Source: Tetraselmis striata | Lineage: Eukaryota > Chlorophyta > Chlorodendrophyceae > Chlorodendrales > Chlorodendraceae | Direction of reading: 5' to 3' | Assembly: GCA_006384855.1 (NCBI GenBank) | Contig: VCJN01002130.1 | Coordinates: 1-64,000, forward strand | Length of the DNA stretch: 64,000 nt | Shown here: piece by piece, positions 14,201 to 23,399 of the stretch | How the letters are laid out: the number at the start of each line of letters is the position of its first letter | Position numbering within the stretch: position 1 is the stretch's first letter | Notes under the pieces: model-generated | The model's database searches: none | What the model saw: the letters and a program-made list of their open reading frames with translations, nothing else | What the model was told of the DNA's origin: nothing | Program-made: the position numbers and the translations under genes

Positions 14201-15782
14201 GACACAAGTTCCTCGTTACAATAGTTTTACACTGGTGAACCACATCGTGAATCCTAGAGGATGCCGGAGCCCCTCTGCCACGCACGGGTCGGACTGCGCA
14301 GGGTATTGCCACTGGTGCCCTCAGGTCAATCACCGAGGGCGAAAGGCCTACCAAGCGGTAGAGCTGTGAACGCGCCCGCATTGGTAGCAGAAACGCAGTA
14401 CCTTGTTGCTACACCGCAGTCCCCGGGGACATTGGGGACTACGTCGCCGAGGTGCTGGGCATTTATTATCCGACGACTACTACAAGATGTACACGGCGAG
14501 GACTTCCCTTACATCAGCGAAACTGCAACGGAGCGCAATGGGTTATGCAAGAGCTCATGGAGGGCGCGAGACGGCACAATCAATGGCCTCAACGCGTGAA
14601 GCAGGGCGCATAATTGCTGCCAGTGCTCAAGATGGTTTTGAGTAGATAGTTGCGATGTTGTAACTGATAACACACTAATGCCGGGTAGTACGGGCAGTGT
14701 ATGGCTGGCTAGCACAAGCGCATATTCAATTTGATTGTAATTCTTTGATGCTCACACGGTCGGCAGCGGACATTACATGTCAACCCTCTTGGCATATTTG
14801 GTCCAATGGCCTATTCTGCAGTTCTTGCAGAATACGTTATGCCCTATATTATGCCATCAACACTGATGGTTGAGCCATAAGTACTTATGTTATGCCTGAT
14901 ACTTATGCACTTGTGATCATGCCCGATATAACGAACTTAAGCCTTATGTCACACATTAGCTGTGTTGTATCAAAAGTACCCCCAAAGGCACTTACAGCCA
15001 GCCCTGGTAATAACAACAACACTGCGAATGATAACTTGCTCTGTCCACCAGAGGTCAAATGTAGAGGAAACTCTAGCACAGCTCTAGAGAATGTTCTTAT
15101 AGGTTGCACGCAGCCCCTGCCAATCGGAGGCTTGAAATAAGGCGCGTAGTCACAGATAGACAGGTAGATAGACATACACACCACCCATGAGGGTTCAGCG
15201 AGGCTCTCACGGCCGCCCTTTGGGGCAACACAGAGCGCCACGGTGTGCGGTTCGGGGAAGGGGTGGGGGTGGGGGTGGGCGGGAAAACCTGGGAGGCTGC
15301 ACCGCCGCTGTCAGCAATCTGCGGCGGCTCCAGCAGCGTCATGGACATACGCTTCTTGCGCAGGTTGAGCACCGCCTGCGCGGCCGCCTCCTCGTCCACC
15401 GCCAGCCCGCCAGTCTCCCATATCTGATCCCCGGAGCCCGAGTTGCAGCGCGACGCGAGCTCCGAGTTGGCCAGGGAGCTGCGCACCGACTTGTGCGACG
15501 CGTTGGAGTTGCGATTGGCCCTGGCTGGTCGGGAGGGGCTTGCTGGAGGGATTGCCTGGGTCGCTTTAGGTGGGGGTGGGGGGGGACAAGCTGCGAGTGG
15601 GTCAGCCTCACAGCCCGGTTTCACGCCTCTTTGGCAAAGACAAACGCATCATTACGGGGTATGAAAGACCAGGAAAAATGGATATAAAAGGGGCGCTGGG
15701 GTCAAGCACGCGGCGGGGTCACTTACTATCTCGCGCTTCATCCTTCAGCGACACTTTGATGCCCGACGTCCGCGCGGATGAG
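399..15782 (-). CDS. Multi-exon WD40-repeat protein with APAF1-like winged-helix/helical module (partial at both ends)
   Basis: Exons in transcript order: 15782-15727, 15524-15289, 14014-13811, 13678-13577, 13435-12821, 11019-10930, 10809-10507, 9833-9620, 9483-9410, 9258-9142, 8654-8500, 7859-7399, 5145-4943, 4358-4206, 3862-3764, 3513-3439, 2573-2255, 533-399. I checked that the phases join, giving about 1,203 open codons. The first exons encode a Ser/Arg-rich coiled region with RRxS-type motifs (RKKRMSM, RRARQSM, RARKSMAE). Exon 12821-13435 resembles the winged-helix and helical segment that follows NB-ARC in APAF1-type proteins (VPMSVLRRLWS; LLSDPFWLEEKLHSYG). Exon 10930-11019 (LPAQMIGRLL) fits the linker before WD repeats. 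From 9.8 kb on, exons carry about 14 WD units (ARVWDLNSG, ARIWDCRSG, VWDASDYSC), enough for two propellers. No P-loop of an NB-ARC ATPase was found. Introns are mostly GT-AG; the 13811 donor is GC. Family knowledge suggests a scaffold or signalling role; function is inferred only. Confidence 0.85.
1231..1655. repeat. Duplicated ~160-bp intronic unit
   Basis: Two related copies, about 1231-1392 and 1498-1655. They share CTACGAGTACGAGTACGTG, the ACGAGTATA stretch and GAGACGGATCGATGCCGCC, and are separated by a poly-G run at 1472-1489. They lie in the intron between the last two WD40 exons. No coding potential is visible. Confidence 0.7.
1755..1960 (+). repeat. Dispersed intronic repeat family R1, copy 1
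   Basis: Contains GAACCTGCCCT, a GGTCAAATG core, a GCCCC...TTGAGGC stretch and ATAAGGGTTCT followed by GGGCGCGCC. The same order of blocks recurs at 15035-15130, 42905-43055 and, inverted, 42310-42470. All copies are in introns. Probably a short non-autonomous transposon; its ends are not defined. Confidence 0.55.
2174..2221. repeat. (CT)n microsatellite
   Basis: Almost pure CT repeat about 45 bp long, immediately downstream of the WD40 exon 2255-2573 in its intron, reading GA on the sense strand. Confidence 0.95.
3655..4130. repeat. Degenerate telomere-like TTTAGGG/CCCTAAA motifs in introns
   Basis: Many scattered copies of TAGGGTT, CCCTAAA, GGTTTAGGG and TTAGGGTTAGGG occur in two introns on either side of exon 3764-3862, in both orientations. 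They do not form a perfect array. Similar motifs occur at 1910-2010 and 9890-10480. Confidence 0.65.
5330..5640. repeat. ~63-bp minisatellite, array 1 (about 5 units)
   Basis: Tandem units share GGCTCCGAAACCATCCACTT, a GCAGCGCCCCTTGCAGAAGC-like block and ATGTAATGGCTT. It lies in the 2.25-kb intron between WD40 exons 4943-5145 and 7399-7859. Because the period is about 63 bp, one minus frame stays open across the units; there are no matching splice sites, so this is not taken as coding. Confidence 0.9.
5900..6595. other. Intron interior without recognisable feature
   Basis: Stretch between the two minisatellite arrays in the same WD40 intron. I see no exon, transposon end or RNA gene here; small open frames have no homology I recognise. 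Confidence 0.5.
6600..6850. repeat. ~63-bp minisatellite, array 2 (about 4 units)
   Basis: Same unit as the array at 5.3-5.6 kb, better conserved (GCTTAGGTATGTAATGGCTT joins each unit). The two arrays are about 1 kb apart in one intron; a weaker relative lies near 8930-9000 (CTGCTCCGAAACCACC). Confidence 0.9.
10040..10470. repeat. ~107-bp minisatellite with telomere-like motifs (about 4 units)
   Basis: The last two units start at GAAAACCATGT, 10254 and 10361, 107 bp apart; each carries GGGTTCAGCATAAGCCC. Two older units precede them from about 10040. It lies in the WD40 intron between exons 9620-9833 and 10507-10809. Each unit contains CCCTAAA- or TAGGGTT-type motifs. Confidence 0.75.
11225..12760. 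repeat. CATGA/CATGG pentanucleotide satellite, ~1.5 kb
   Basis: Almost the whole interval is built from 5-mers of the type CATGA, CATGG and CACGA, with pure (CATGA)n stretches at about 11845-11910 and 12581-12690. It fills the large intron between WD40 exons 10930-11019 and 12821-13435. The minus strand stays open in several frames (repeating Met-Ser-Cys-His), a consequence of a stop-free 5-mer, not evidence of a protein. Confidence 0.95.
14015..15288. other. WD40-gene intron, AT-richer, with R1 repeat copy
   Basis: Intron of about 1.27 kb. It contains a TTATGCCTGATACTTATGC-like low-complexity stretch at about 14840-14960 and an R1 repeat copy at 15035-15130. No exon was supported. Confidence 0.55.
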
Positions 15783-16955
15783 CTGTTGCGTCGGGAGATG
15801 TGCGCACAAGAGGTTAGGCTGGGGCATCAGCCGGGACGCACAAGTCGGAACTGCTCGGGACTGTGGTGACGGAAGCTGCTCGGCGGCTCCGGGGGTCGAG
15901 CCGACTACCGACGAGTGGTCATACGGGTACTTCGCATACGGGTGTTATATCCTTCCATTAAAAACGGGTTGTCACAGCACTGCGCGGGAGTGCAGCGTAT
16001 GCCCGAAGGGTGATGGTCCTGTGATGTCCGTGTCCCGCCAGTAGTGCACGCACGGCTGTTGCTGTACTTATTTTCCTATTGCTGGCGGTGGAGTTCGCTG
16101 CTTAGTACCGGTGCGGGTTGACACGACGCGGCGTGTTGTAGTATTTGTTAGCGAAAACAGCGCGCCTGGATCGACCCGCAAAACCCCGAGTGCCGCCCTC
16201 GCACTTACGGCGGAGGAGGGCCGGATTAGGTGCCGTGCGGTGGGGCTGGGTACATTCGCGGCGCGCACCTGCTTTCCCGCTTCTCTCTCTTGTCCGCCTT
16301 GGACGTGGCGCAGCCCATGGTGGCGTCCCGAGTGGCGCAAGGGGGGCGTCGATGCGGCGATGATGCCACGCGGCAGCAGCGAAGTGCGAGCTGTGAGCTG
16401 CACGCACGCGGTGTTTACTATGGCCGCTCGCCAGCGGTGGCGCAGCTGCCCAAGTACCCGAGCTGGCGTGGTAAGGCAAGCGCGAGCTACCGTTCCGGGT
16501 GTACCCGGCCGTTCACCTGTGCCAAGTATAACGGCCGTGACGATCCGCCAGCAGGCGGTGGACGAGCGGGTAGTTGATCAGGAAAAACGCGTCGTCGTAG
16601 CTTCCCGTACCCGCGACGCGTTTCATGTTACTGGTACCTGATGTAGCATGGCGGGCAGGCGCGGTTGCGCAGTGCACAACCCGCCGAGTAGTAATCCTTG
16701 GCGACCTGGGATTATTGTTTGCGCTCCATTGTGTATCGTCAGCGGTGCGTAGCCATATTAATATGTGTACAGTACCGGTAGTAGCGACGAATCAGTAAGT
16801 CAGTCACTCGGTCAATCGGTACCCTGTATTGTACACGTCCTTTTTTTTTTTTTTTTTTTTTTTCGCCCCCGGGACAGGACTGGCACCAGTCCTTAGAAAC
16901 CCTTGCAGCGTCTCTACGACGGCCGTTTAGGCAGCAATCCAGTCCTATAAATAAA
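15783..16955. other. Upstream of the last supported WD40 exon; no gene supported
   Basis: The exon at 15727-15782 begins inside a codon, so the transcript must continue upstream, but I could not place another exon here. A 23-nt poly(T) run lies at 16841-16863, which could be a poly(A) tail of a minus-strand retroposed copy. Confidence 0.4.
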
Positions 16956-16982
16956 ATTTCAAAGTTGAGTCTAGTTTTGCCA
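16956..16982 (-). repeat. 27-bp split repeat (B2)
   Basis: Starts ATTTCAAAGTTGAGTCTAG; matches 17261-17287 with one difference. It forms the outer 3' end of the recombinase element. Confidence 0.85.
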
Positions 16983-17074
16983 AAAAGGTCGCGCAGGCTG
17001 TTTTACACGGTCAAGAGCCGAAATTGGCAGGATGGTTTAGCGAAAGCGTGGAGGGAAAACGGAGTCAGGGGGGG

Positions 17075-17262
17075 CGCTGCGTGGAACGCAGCGAAAACTG
17101 GAAGATGGCAGGCTCAGCTGTTCTGGCTGCTTTTATGTCTACTCGTGCTGCACCCAACAAGGGCGCAACAACAGTTACTAGTTCCCGTACCACTGAGCAG
17201 CACTTGTAGCTAAAAAAGCGGTTAGGTCAAGGATGGAAACCCCATAAACTAGTTTAGATCAT
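17075..17262 (-). repeat. 188-bp direct repeat (A2) of the recombinase element
   Basis: Near-identical to 19968-20155, from CGCTGCGTGGAACGCAGCG to CTAGTTTAGATCAT. The first 17 bases form a small palindrome. It abuts the inner 27-bp repeat at 17261. Confidence 0.9.
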
Positions 17263-17340
17263 TTCAAAGTTGAGTCTGGTTTTGCCAGTCTTGAGCGAAC
17301 GTAGAGAGCGGTGGATTGACGGAGAAGGGGTAGCGCCAAG

Positions 17341-18963
17341 TCATGAAGGAGGCACTGGGAAGGCCACCGCTGCGGAGTCCTGTTGGACTTGGAAGTGGCG
17401 GAGGGGGGCGATGTGTCCAAAGAAGAACCACGCGCCAGGAGAAGGAAGAACGTTGGGGTCGATGTAGTCCAGAACGACATCAGAGTTAGTGGCCCAACCG
17501 CCTTGGTAGCGGATGTGGGACAGTGGCGCTCCGATGGCGTTTGCTGCAGAGGCTGCGCCCTTGCGTAGACTGTGTGAAGTCAAGGAAGTGCCAGCAGGGG
17601 GGGCAGCGTTGACTAGGTTGACTGCTGTAGACAACCAGTCTGACATCGTAGCCGGAGTCCAAGGTTTTGACTGCTCAGCCACATTGACAGCCCAGAAGTT
17701 GGAGGCAGCCAAGCCAACAGTAACCAGGGGGACAGACTGGACGTTGTCGATGAAGTGGTGCAAGAGACGTGCCACTCGAGGGTGCTCGGACACTGGAAGG
17801 AGAAGTACGCGCAGGTCGCCGGGTCCCCGCCGGCCAGCGCGACCCTTCTCGCGGTAGATCTGCAAGGTGATGTTGTAGGTGTCGACATGCACATCTTGCA
17901 CTCGACAGGAGACGCCAGTAAGGCCCATGGCAAAGAACAGGAAGTTGACAACCGAGGCCAAGAGGGCTCGGTAGTCGAAGTGGGACTCTGGGTAAGGAGC
18001 AGACACAATTAGCTCGGCCTTTGAGACGAAGCGGGAAGCTACATCCGCAGGCAGAGGGACACGCAAAGGGGCAGCGTCCAGTCGGCGCTGACGCAACATT
18101 AACCCACGTCTTGCTGAAGTGAGGTGTAGGCTGTCCTTGGCGATCGGGACGAGGTTGTGCAGCTCGAAGAAGGTGTTGATGGCAGACAGGTAGGGCTGCA
18201 ACGATTTAGCTGCGATGTGCCCTCGCTCCCCGATCCATGCAACGTACCGAACAACAGTAGCAGTAGTCGCTTCCAGCGGGCTGATGTTCTCGGAGTCGTG
18301 GCAGAACTCAGCGAACTGAGACCTGCCGGCGTAGCTCTTGAGGGTCTGAGCGCTGAGGGAGCTGGAGAGCAGGTCGAGCGTCCGCTGGCCTAGCTCGTCT
18401 GAGCCGAACGCGTCCTGCAGTCGAGATCGCAGTGACGCAGCCCATGGAGCGATAGCTGCGGGCTCGTCAATTACGTAAGTGCGTCGTTTTGCTGACAGAG
18501 TTCCACCGGCACGGCTACTGTTCGCAAAGTACTCGGCAGCAACGGTTAGGTTCCCGGCGGTTGGCCGGTAGTTGCTGGACGGGTTTGCAGTAGCTCCAGT
18601 ACGGGTTTGCGGGGCTAGGTTCAGGTAAGAGGGCCGCCCCGCGCGCCCTTCGCGCTCATAGCGCCTGTCACGTGCGTAACGTACACGCGCGAAACTTGGT
18701 CGTTGCGAACCGGTTGTAACACGTAGTGTAACAACCGACGAACGCAGAGATGGGGTTGTAAGAAAGGCGGATGGTTGAGCCGCCATGTGCAGGCGTGCGG
18801 ATGGTTGAGCCGCACTCGGCTGTAGCTGTAAGAAGCGCCGCACTGAGGAAGGTCTAAATGAAGTCTGTAAGGTGGGGGGGTCAGGTCCTGACACAGGGCG
18901 CTCATCCCGCCGTTGAGCTGCAAGGGTGCGTCTTGCGGCGGTCACCGAAAGGTGGCCTCGCAA
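17341..18963 (-). CDS. Tyrosine recombinase (DIRS/Ngaro/TOC-type integrase)
   Basis: Intact 540-residue ORF. The C-terminal half carries the tyrosine recombinase signature: Arg354 in VSCRVQDVHV, His464-x-x-Arg467 in SHSLRKGAAS, then GGWATNSDVV with Trp490 where many relatives have His/Trp, and Tyr500 in LDYIDP as the likely nucleophile. The core-binding region (about residues 190-300) contains KSYAGRSQFAEFC, typical of an N-terminal SAM-like DNA-binding domain. Family members cut and rejoin DNA to insert a circular or linear element copy without making a target duplication. The ORF starts 37 bp after the Gag-like ORF on the same strand. The first ~140 residues are low-complexity and the true start may lie further in. 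Confidence 0.9.
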   Translation of the reverse strand: MRGHLSVTAARRTLAAQRRDERPVSGPDPPTLQTSFRPSSVRRFLQLQPSAAQPSARLHMAAQPSAFLTTPSLRSSVVTLRVTTGSQRPSFARVRYARDRRYEREGRAGRPSYLNLAPQTRTGATANPSSNYRPTAGNLTVAAEYFANSSRAGGTLSAKRRTYVIDEPAAIAPWAASLRSRLQDAFGSDELGQRTLDLLSSSLSAQTLKSYAGRSQFAEFCHDSENISPLEATTATVVRYVAWIGERGHIAAKSLQPYLSAINTFFELHNLVPIAKDSLHLTSARRGLMLRQRRLDAAPLRVPLPADVASRFVSKAELIVSAPYPESHFDYRALLASVVNFLFFAMGLTGVSCRVQDVHVDTYNITLQIYREKGRAGRRGPGDLRVLLLPVSEHPRVARLLHHFIDNVQSVPLVTVGLAASNFWAVNVAEQSKPWTPATMSDWLSTAVNLVNAAPPAGTSLTSHSLRKGAASAANAIGAPLSHIRYQGGWATNSDVVLDYIDPNVLPSPGAWFFFGHIAPLRHFQVQQDSAAVAFPVPPS

Positions 18964-18999
18964 GGCTCCTGCAGCTCCGACGAGCCGCGCCCCACACCG

Positions 19000-19854
19000 T
19001 CACTCGTGCTCACCTTCGCGGCCACGTCCACGTCCGCCGCCCCGTCCTCGCTCACGCCCGCGACCTGCAGCTGCAGCCGCTACTCGAGAAGTAGCGGTCA
19101 CCTTGGCGCTGCTGGCAACGGTCGCCTCGAAGACACGACGCTCGTAGTCCCTCATGAGGTCCCCAAAAATCGCAGAACCCAAATGCTCCGAAGCAGGCTG
19201 AAAATGCTGAGCTCGCAGCACGTCCAGAACACCTTGGTCACCGTGCACCCGCTTGATCTCATTCAGTTTCCGCAGGAAGGCTAGACGAAAACGAAACGCC
19301 TTGTCGATGGCCTCGGCGTGATTCCGAGCTCTCGCGAGGTAGGGGGTGAAGTCCTGGTTAGTGGCGGGGACGTAAGGTAGCAGCTCGTCGAGCGCCACGA
19401 AAAGGGCGGCCATGTGGGCCCCGAAACACGACATCCACAAGTACTCCTCCTGGGCCGGCAGACGCCGGTCATCTTGCTTGAGGTACTCGTTCGTTAGGTC
19501 GGTGCTCAAAGGGAAAAGTCCAGGCACTCGGCTGACCGGTCGAACGGCCTCGTAACCTGACTCTGCTCTCTGCAGTAGCTCTGGCACCGCGAGGTAATCA
19601 TCCTCGTCACTCACGGATTTTGCTCCGACACGGCCGCTCTGGGCTAGCTCTAGCAAGTCGGGGCGCTCTGCGGCTCCCCCGCTGCCTGTCGGCTGTCCCG
19701 CGAAGTGCTGCCCTGAGCCGGAGCCATGTGCCCCTTCTCCATCAACAACACGCTCACGAGCCGTCAATTGAGCTACAGCTGTAGCCAATGCACGCACATC
19801 TGCTTGCAACGACTTGAGCGTCGGCTCAACGACGGGTTCTTCTCCATCTGACAT
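19000..19854 (-). CDS. Gag-like protein of the recombinase element
   Basis: Chosen start is the ATG at 19854 (MSDGEEPVVEP); an upstream ATG at 19887 is in frame. The 284-residue product has a coiled, acidic N-terminus, a helical middle (about residues 130-240, with LRKLNEIKRVHGDQ), and an Arg/Gly-rich tail (GRGRERGRGGGRGRG) that would bind nucleic acid. No zinc knuckle and no enzymatic motif is seen. Position before the recombinase and the RGG tail fit the Gag-like first ORF of DIRS-order elements; the assignment rests on position and composition. Confidence 0.65.
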   Translation of the reverse strand: MSDGEEPVVEPTLKSLQADVRALATAVAQLTARERVVDGEGAHGSGSGQHFAGQPTGSGGAAERPDLLELAQSGRVGAKSVSDEDDYLAVPELLQRAESGYEAVRPVSRVPGLFPLSTDLTNEYLKQDDRRLPAQEEYLWMSCFGAHMAALFVALDELLPYVPATNQDFTPYLARARNHAEAIDKAFRFRLAFLRKLNEIKRVHGDQGVLDVLRAQHFQPASEHLGSAIFGDLMRDYERRVFEATVASSAKVTATSRVAAAAAGRGRERGRGGGRGRGREGEHE

Positions 19855-19967
19855 AGTAACGCACGGACGTACGGACGAGAATATCACACTCGGATGGCGA
19901 GCCGGGTGTGGTCTTGAACAACCTGGGGTGACCTTGCTCGCAACGGGTTACGAGACAGTTTTTACAT

Positions 19968-20155
19968 CGCTGCGTGGAACGCAGCGAAAACTGGAAGATT
20001 GCAGGCTCAGCTGTTCTGGCTGCTTTTATGTCTACTCGTGCTGCACCCAACAAGGGCGCAACAACAGTTTCTAGTTCCCGTACCACTGAGCAGCACTTGT
20101 AGCTAAAAAAGCGGTTAGGTCAAGGATGGAAACCCCATAAACTAGTTTAGATCAT
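19968..20155 (-). repeat. 188-bp direct repeat (A1) of the recombinase element
   Basis: Outer 5' copy of the repeat at 17075-17262, same length, about two differences. It ends at TAGATCAT next to AATCACGG of the flank. Confidence 0.9.
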
Positions 20156-20356
20156 AATCACGGACGATTTAGCATGTAATTAAACACGGATTCTCGGGGT
20201 TTCAAGCAGGGAGGGAGGGGGCCCAGGAACATTGCCGAAAATATTATTTGGCATGCTTACAAGCTTTTGGGAGGGGCCAGAAAGCCTAAGAGGCAAACCC
20301 GCGAAAATGAACGAAGTGAGGGCAGGATGGGTGTGGCTCTCGCGGCGCGACCCCAT

Positions 20357-20700
20357 GAAATTGCAATTGAATTACAACGTGCTACTCCGTTGCCCTCCGC
20401 CGCCCGGATCGAGTTGTTCTTAGGGCCTGCCATCTCTAACCATAGTAGGGACACATATGTGTATTACAGCTCTGGCTACCGGCCTTCCTCTTCTGTTTCC
20501 ATCCCCGCCTCCTTCCGCTGCAGCCTTAGGCTGCCATGGGGTCTATTATCACCGGCTTCGCGGCTTCTCCGTCTTCCGCGCCCAGTTCGGCATAGAGCCC
20601 CAGGCAGTTCGCTGGGTGTTGGTCCGCTAGTCGCAGCATCGACCCGCTGCACAGGAAGGCGTTGGGGGGGGGGGCGGTGCCATGTTACTGTCCATTCCGA
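20357..20700 (-). repeat. LINE 3' tail copy (family L-A)
   Basis: Read on the minus strand it runs through CCCTACTATGGTTAGAGATGG, GCCCTAAGAACAACTCGATCC and ends in GTTGTAATTCAATTGCAATTT. The same tail occurs at 50838-51215, 54661-54850, 56385-56760 and, in plus orientation, 60275-60400. Confidence 0.75.
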
Positions 20701-21088
20701 CTAAGGCATAGGTGCCCCGCAGAGGAGACCTAGTTGGACTAAGACAGCGGGAGCGTCCCACCCGTCTAGGTATCGTACGCGGGTCCCCATCCCGAAGCGG
20801 ACGCCATCGCGGCCGTTGTTAGATGCGTTGCAACTAACGTTCTATACATATCGTCGTATGCCACGCGCCCACGTAGTAGCGTCCGCTGGACCCGCCATCA
20901 CTGAGTTGCAACTGCCCATCGCGACCCCGACGGCACCCGATCCCCTAGGCTCCGAGAGATGTCATCTCCGTATCCGTGCTTTGCGTCTGAGCAGGCCGCT
21001 GCTGGTCGTCGTCACTGCCGCTAGTCGTACAGAACTACAAATAGATGGAGACGTATGTATATAAAGACAGCCCCCGCGCACGCATGTA

Positions 21089-23180
21089 TTGTGGCACGAC
21101 CGCGGTATACTCGTACAATACGGTATGACCTCGCGAGTCATCGCTACCAGTACCAGTGGTCGCCTGAGCAAGCTCCTATCTGCGAAGCCCGGTCGTCGGT
21201 ACACCCACGCCATGCATCATCACGCATGGGCCCTGCTCAAGAATTGCATGCAACACTACAAGGCGGGGTATTGGCTGCGCGACTGCCTCCCGTCCGAGGT
21301 GGAGGCCTTTGCGGAGGCGGCGGATGCCACCGTCCTCGCGGCGGCCGAGCGGGTGCTAGGGGTCTCTTTTGATCCCTCCACGTACGGCACCGAGACCATT
21401 CCGGTGGTCACCGATTTCCTGGCGGAGCTTTTGCACAACCCCGACCCCATGGCAGCAGAGGCGGTGGCTACCTTGAGCGAGGATGCAGTGGCATGGGCGC
21501 GCAGCAGGCTTCACCTCCCCACTCGGTTGAAGGGCGCTGGCACCTGCCGCACGGCTACCGTTCGTGATGCCGCCTTTATCGGCTGCATGAATGACATCCT
21601 CCCAAGATTCCTCACAGGAACTCCGACACCAACACCCCCACCCCTAGTTTCTTTGACCCACAGCTTGGGTCCGTACTTGGTCGAGGCAGCTTCAACGCAA
21701 CTTCTTCCGCCCGCCGGTATGACCACTTCCTCAACGATGCTTGTGAGTCGGGCAGCTACGCCGCGGCGGTGCGCGAGGCGTGAGGCTGCCTCCAAGCGGC
21801 TACTGCTGGCTACCTCAACGCCGCAGATGCGCGCGATATGGAGCGGGAAGCGGAGGCTGCGTCGGACTCGTAAAAGGAGCTGACGACGTTTCTAGACCAG
21901 GCCAACAACTCTCGGCTTCGAAATGAGGTGTGCGCTCTCCCTATCACTTGTAGGGAACGGATCTTGTTCAATGATCCGATAATAATCTAGCTCGATGCGG
22001 CGTCGGGCATGGGGACAGTGGCCATCCCCACCGCGCGGACGGTCATGACTCCGCATGAGCTGCGGGAGTAGGTCGCGCTGCCGGGTACTTCTATCTGCCT
22101 AGCCCGTGCTTGGCCCCGGTGGTTGGGAGCCATATAATTCTGCCCTCGACAGAGCAGCACAACCCGTCATTGTTGACCTATACGGCGACGCGCTCATGAA
22201 CCTCCCGGCATCAGGAGACGCCCACTGGCGTGTACATGACGACGCTATCGCATACGCCTTCCGCGATCATTGTGTTCACAACATATGGGTATCGCTGTAC
22301 GCTGGGAGGTGGATGACTTGCCCCAGCAGGTAGTGCCTCTCGGCAACACCGTACCCAGGTATGAACTCAAGGACCTGGTGCCGGACGCAGAGCTCCCCCT
22401 CCCGGCGTTCAACGTCGTGACCGGGAGCTATGATCCCCGGAGCTTGAAGTCCACGTTATTGTTGGAGTTCAAGAATATGCGGTACGTGGTCAAGTACACT
22501 GCGGTGCCCCGGGCCACGGCTGTGGATCGGTTTGAGCGCTCCCTGTTGGGCGACAAACATGGTTGGCAGTGCGGGATGCGGCGTGGCACAACACGGAGCC
22601 CGGATAGAAGGGCCCTACCTCTTCGAGACATCCTGGATATGTCGGAGTAATACATGGGCATGGTCTTCGGCACAGTGGGTGAGGTGAGCAAGGGGGTGCG
22701 CCGCACCGTGCGTGGTGTCGCATGCTTGGCTGCGGATCGGGGTGTTATCTCATCGCGGGGCACTCGGTGCACCGCCCGGGCTCACCAGGAGGCCTTACTC
22801 GCAAGAGATTTCCTCGGGGTCTGAGCTTGGTGGCGGCTCGAGAGCGCGTGCTCGCTGCCTCATCATACGGCGCAGATTCGTCCGCCATCCCGTTGCCGAA
22901 CCTGCACAACACGTCCGGGGATCACCCTCGCACACGTGCACGCGTGGCCCGGACTCTGAACCGTGCGCGCATCACTCATCCATCCCGCCTCGTGCGGGAT
23001 GTGGGCCGCCTCTAGGCGCATTCCTGTGTGGATCTTTTAGTACTACTTCTAGCAGTGTGTGGATTTGTTACTGCCTTTTTGTAATTCACACCAGTTGTTT
23101 TCCCGCCCCCGGGACTCACCAGTACAGCAGTAGTCGCTGTTATTATACCATTTCTGGTACCGCTGTCGGGGGCAATCTTG
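21089..23180 (+). pseudogene. LINE fragment: reverse-transcriptase C-terminal region and endonuclease-like part
   Basis: Open stretch 21089-21660 contains LHLPTRLKGAGTCRTATVR and DAAFIGCMNDILPRFL, like the segment after the thumb in LINE reverse transcriptases of algae. Frameshifts follow. At 22270-22650 LVPDAELPLPAFN and LLLEFKNMRYVVKYT resemble the PD-(D/E)XK endonuclease region, and 22650-22820 (MVFGTVGEVSKGV) its C-terminal continuation. The end at 22930-23180 matches, in inverted form, 27310-27480 and finishes in CCAGTA-type repeats. There are multiple stops and frame changes, so this is a dead copy. The reverse-transcriptase catalytic core is absent. Confidence 0.55.
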
Positions 23181-23399
23181 CCTGCGGAGCGGGTCCGGAA
23201 TGCACCAGGAATCTCATCCCCACCTCCTGGCGTCCTGTCTTGTGTTGTCCTGTCCTGTCCTGGGCTGTCCTGTTCGACCTGGCCTGCCGGGGGGGGGGGT
23301 GCTCGACGCAGCAGGCAATTAATCGGTTGGTCTCCGCGCGTGATGAGAACACAGCCACGGTACATATCGCCATCCTTTTGCTCCAGCACTTCAAGGAAT

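Larger units (their letters stand above)
16956..20155 (-). mobile_element. Tyrosine-recombinase retroelement with split direct repeats, lacking reverse transcriptase
   Basis: Read on the minus strand the order is: 188-bp repeat (20155-19968), Gag-like ORF, recombinase ORF, 27-bp repeat (17287-17261), second 188-bp copy (17262-17075), 92-bp spacer, second 27-bp copy (16982-16956). This is the A1-ORFs-B1-A2-B2 pattern of PAT/Ngaro/TOC-like elements of the DIRS order. The two 188-bp copies differ at only about two positions and the 27-mers at one, so the insertion is fairly recent. The 2.7-kb interior is filled by two ORFs, leaving no room for reverse transcriptase or RNase H. No target-site duplication is visible, as expected for recombinase-mediated insertion. 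Probably non-autonomous. Confidence 0.85.

Noticed and set aside
16068..16641. Open frames on both strands upstream of the WD40 gene
   Set aside because: No recognisable domain and no splice site that would join the phase of exon 15727-15782.
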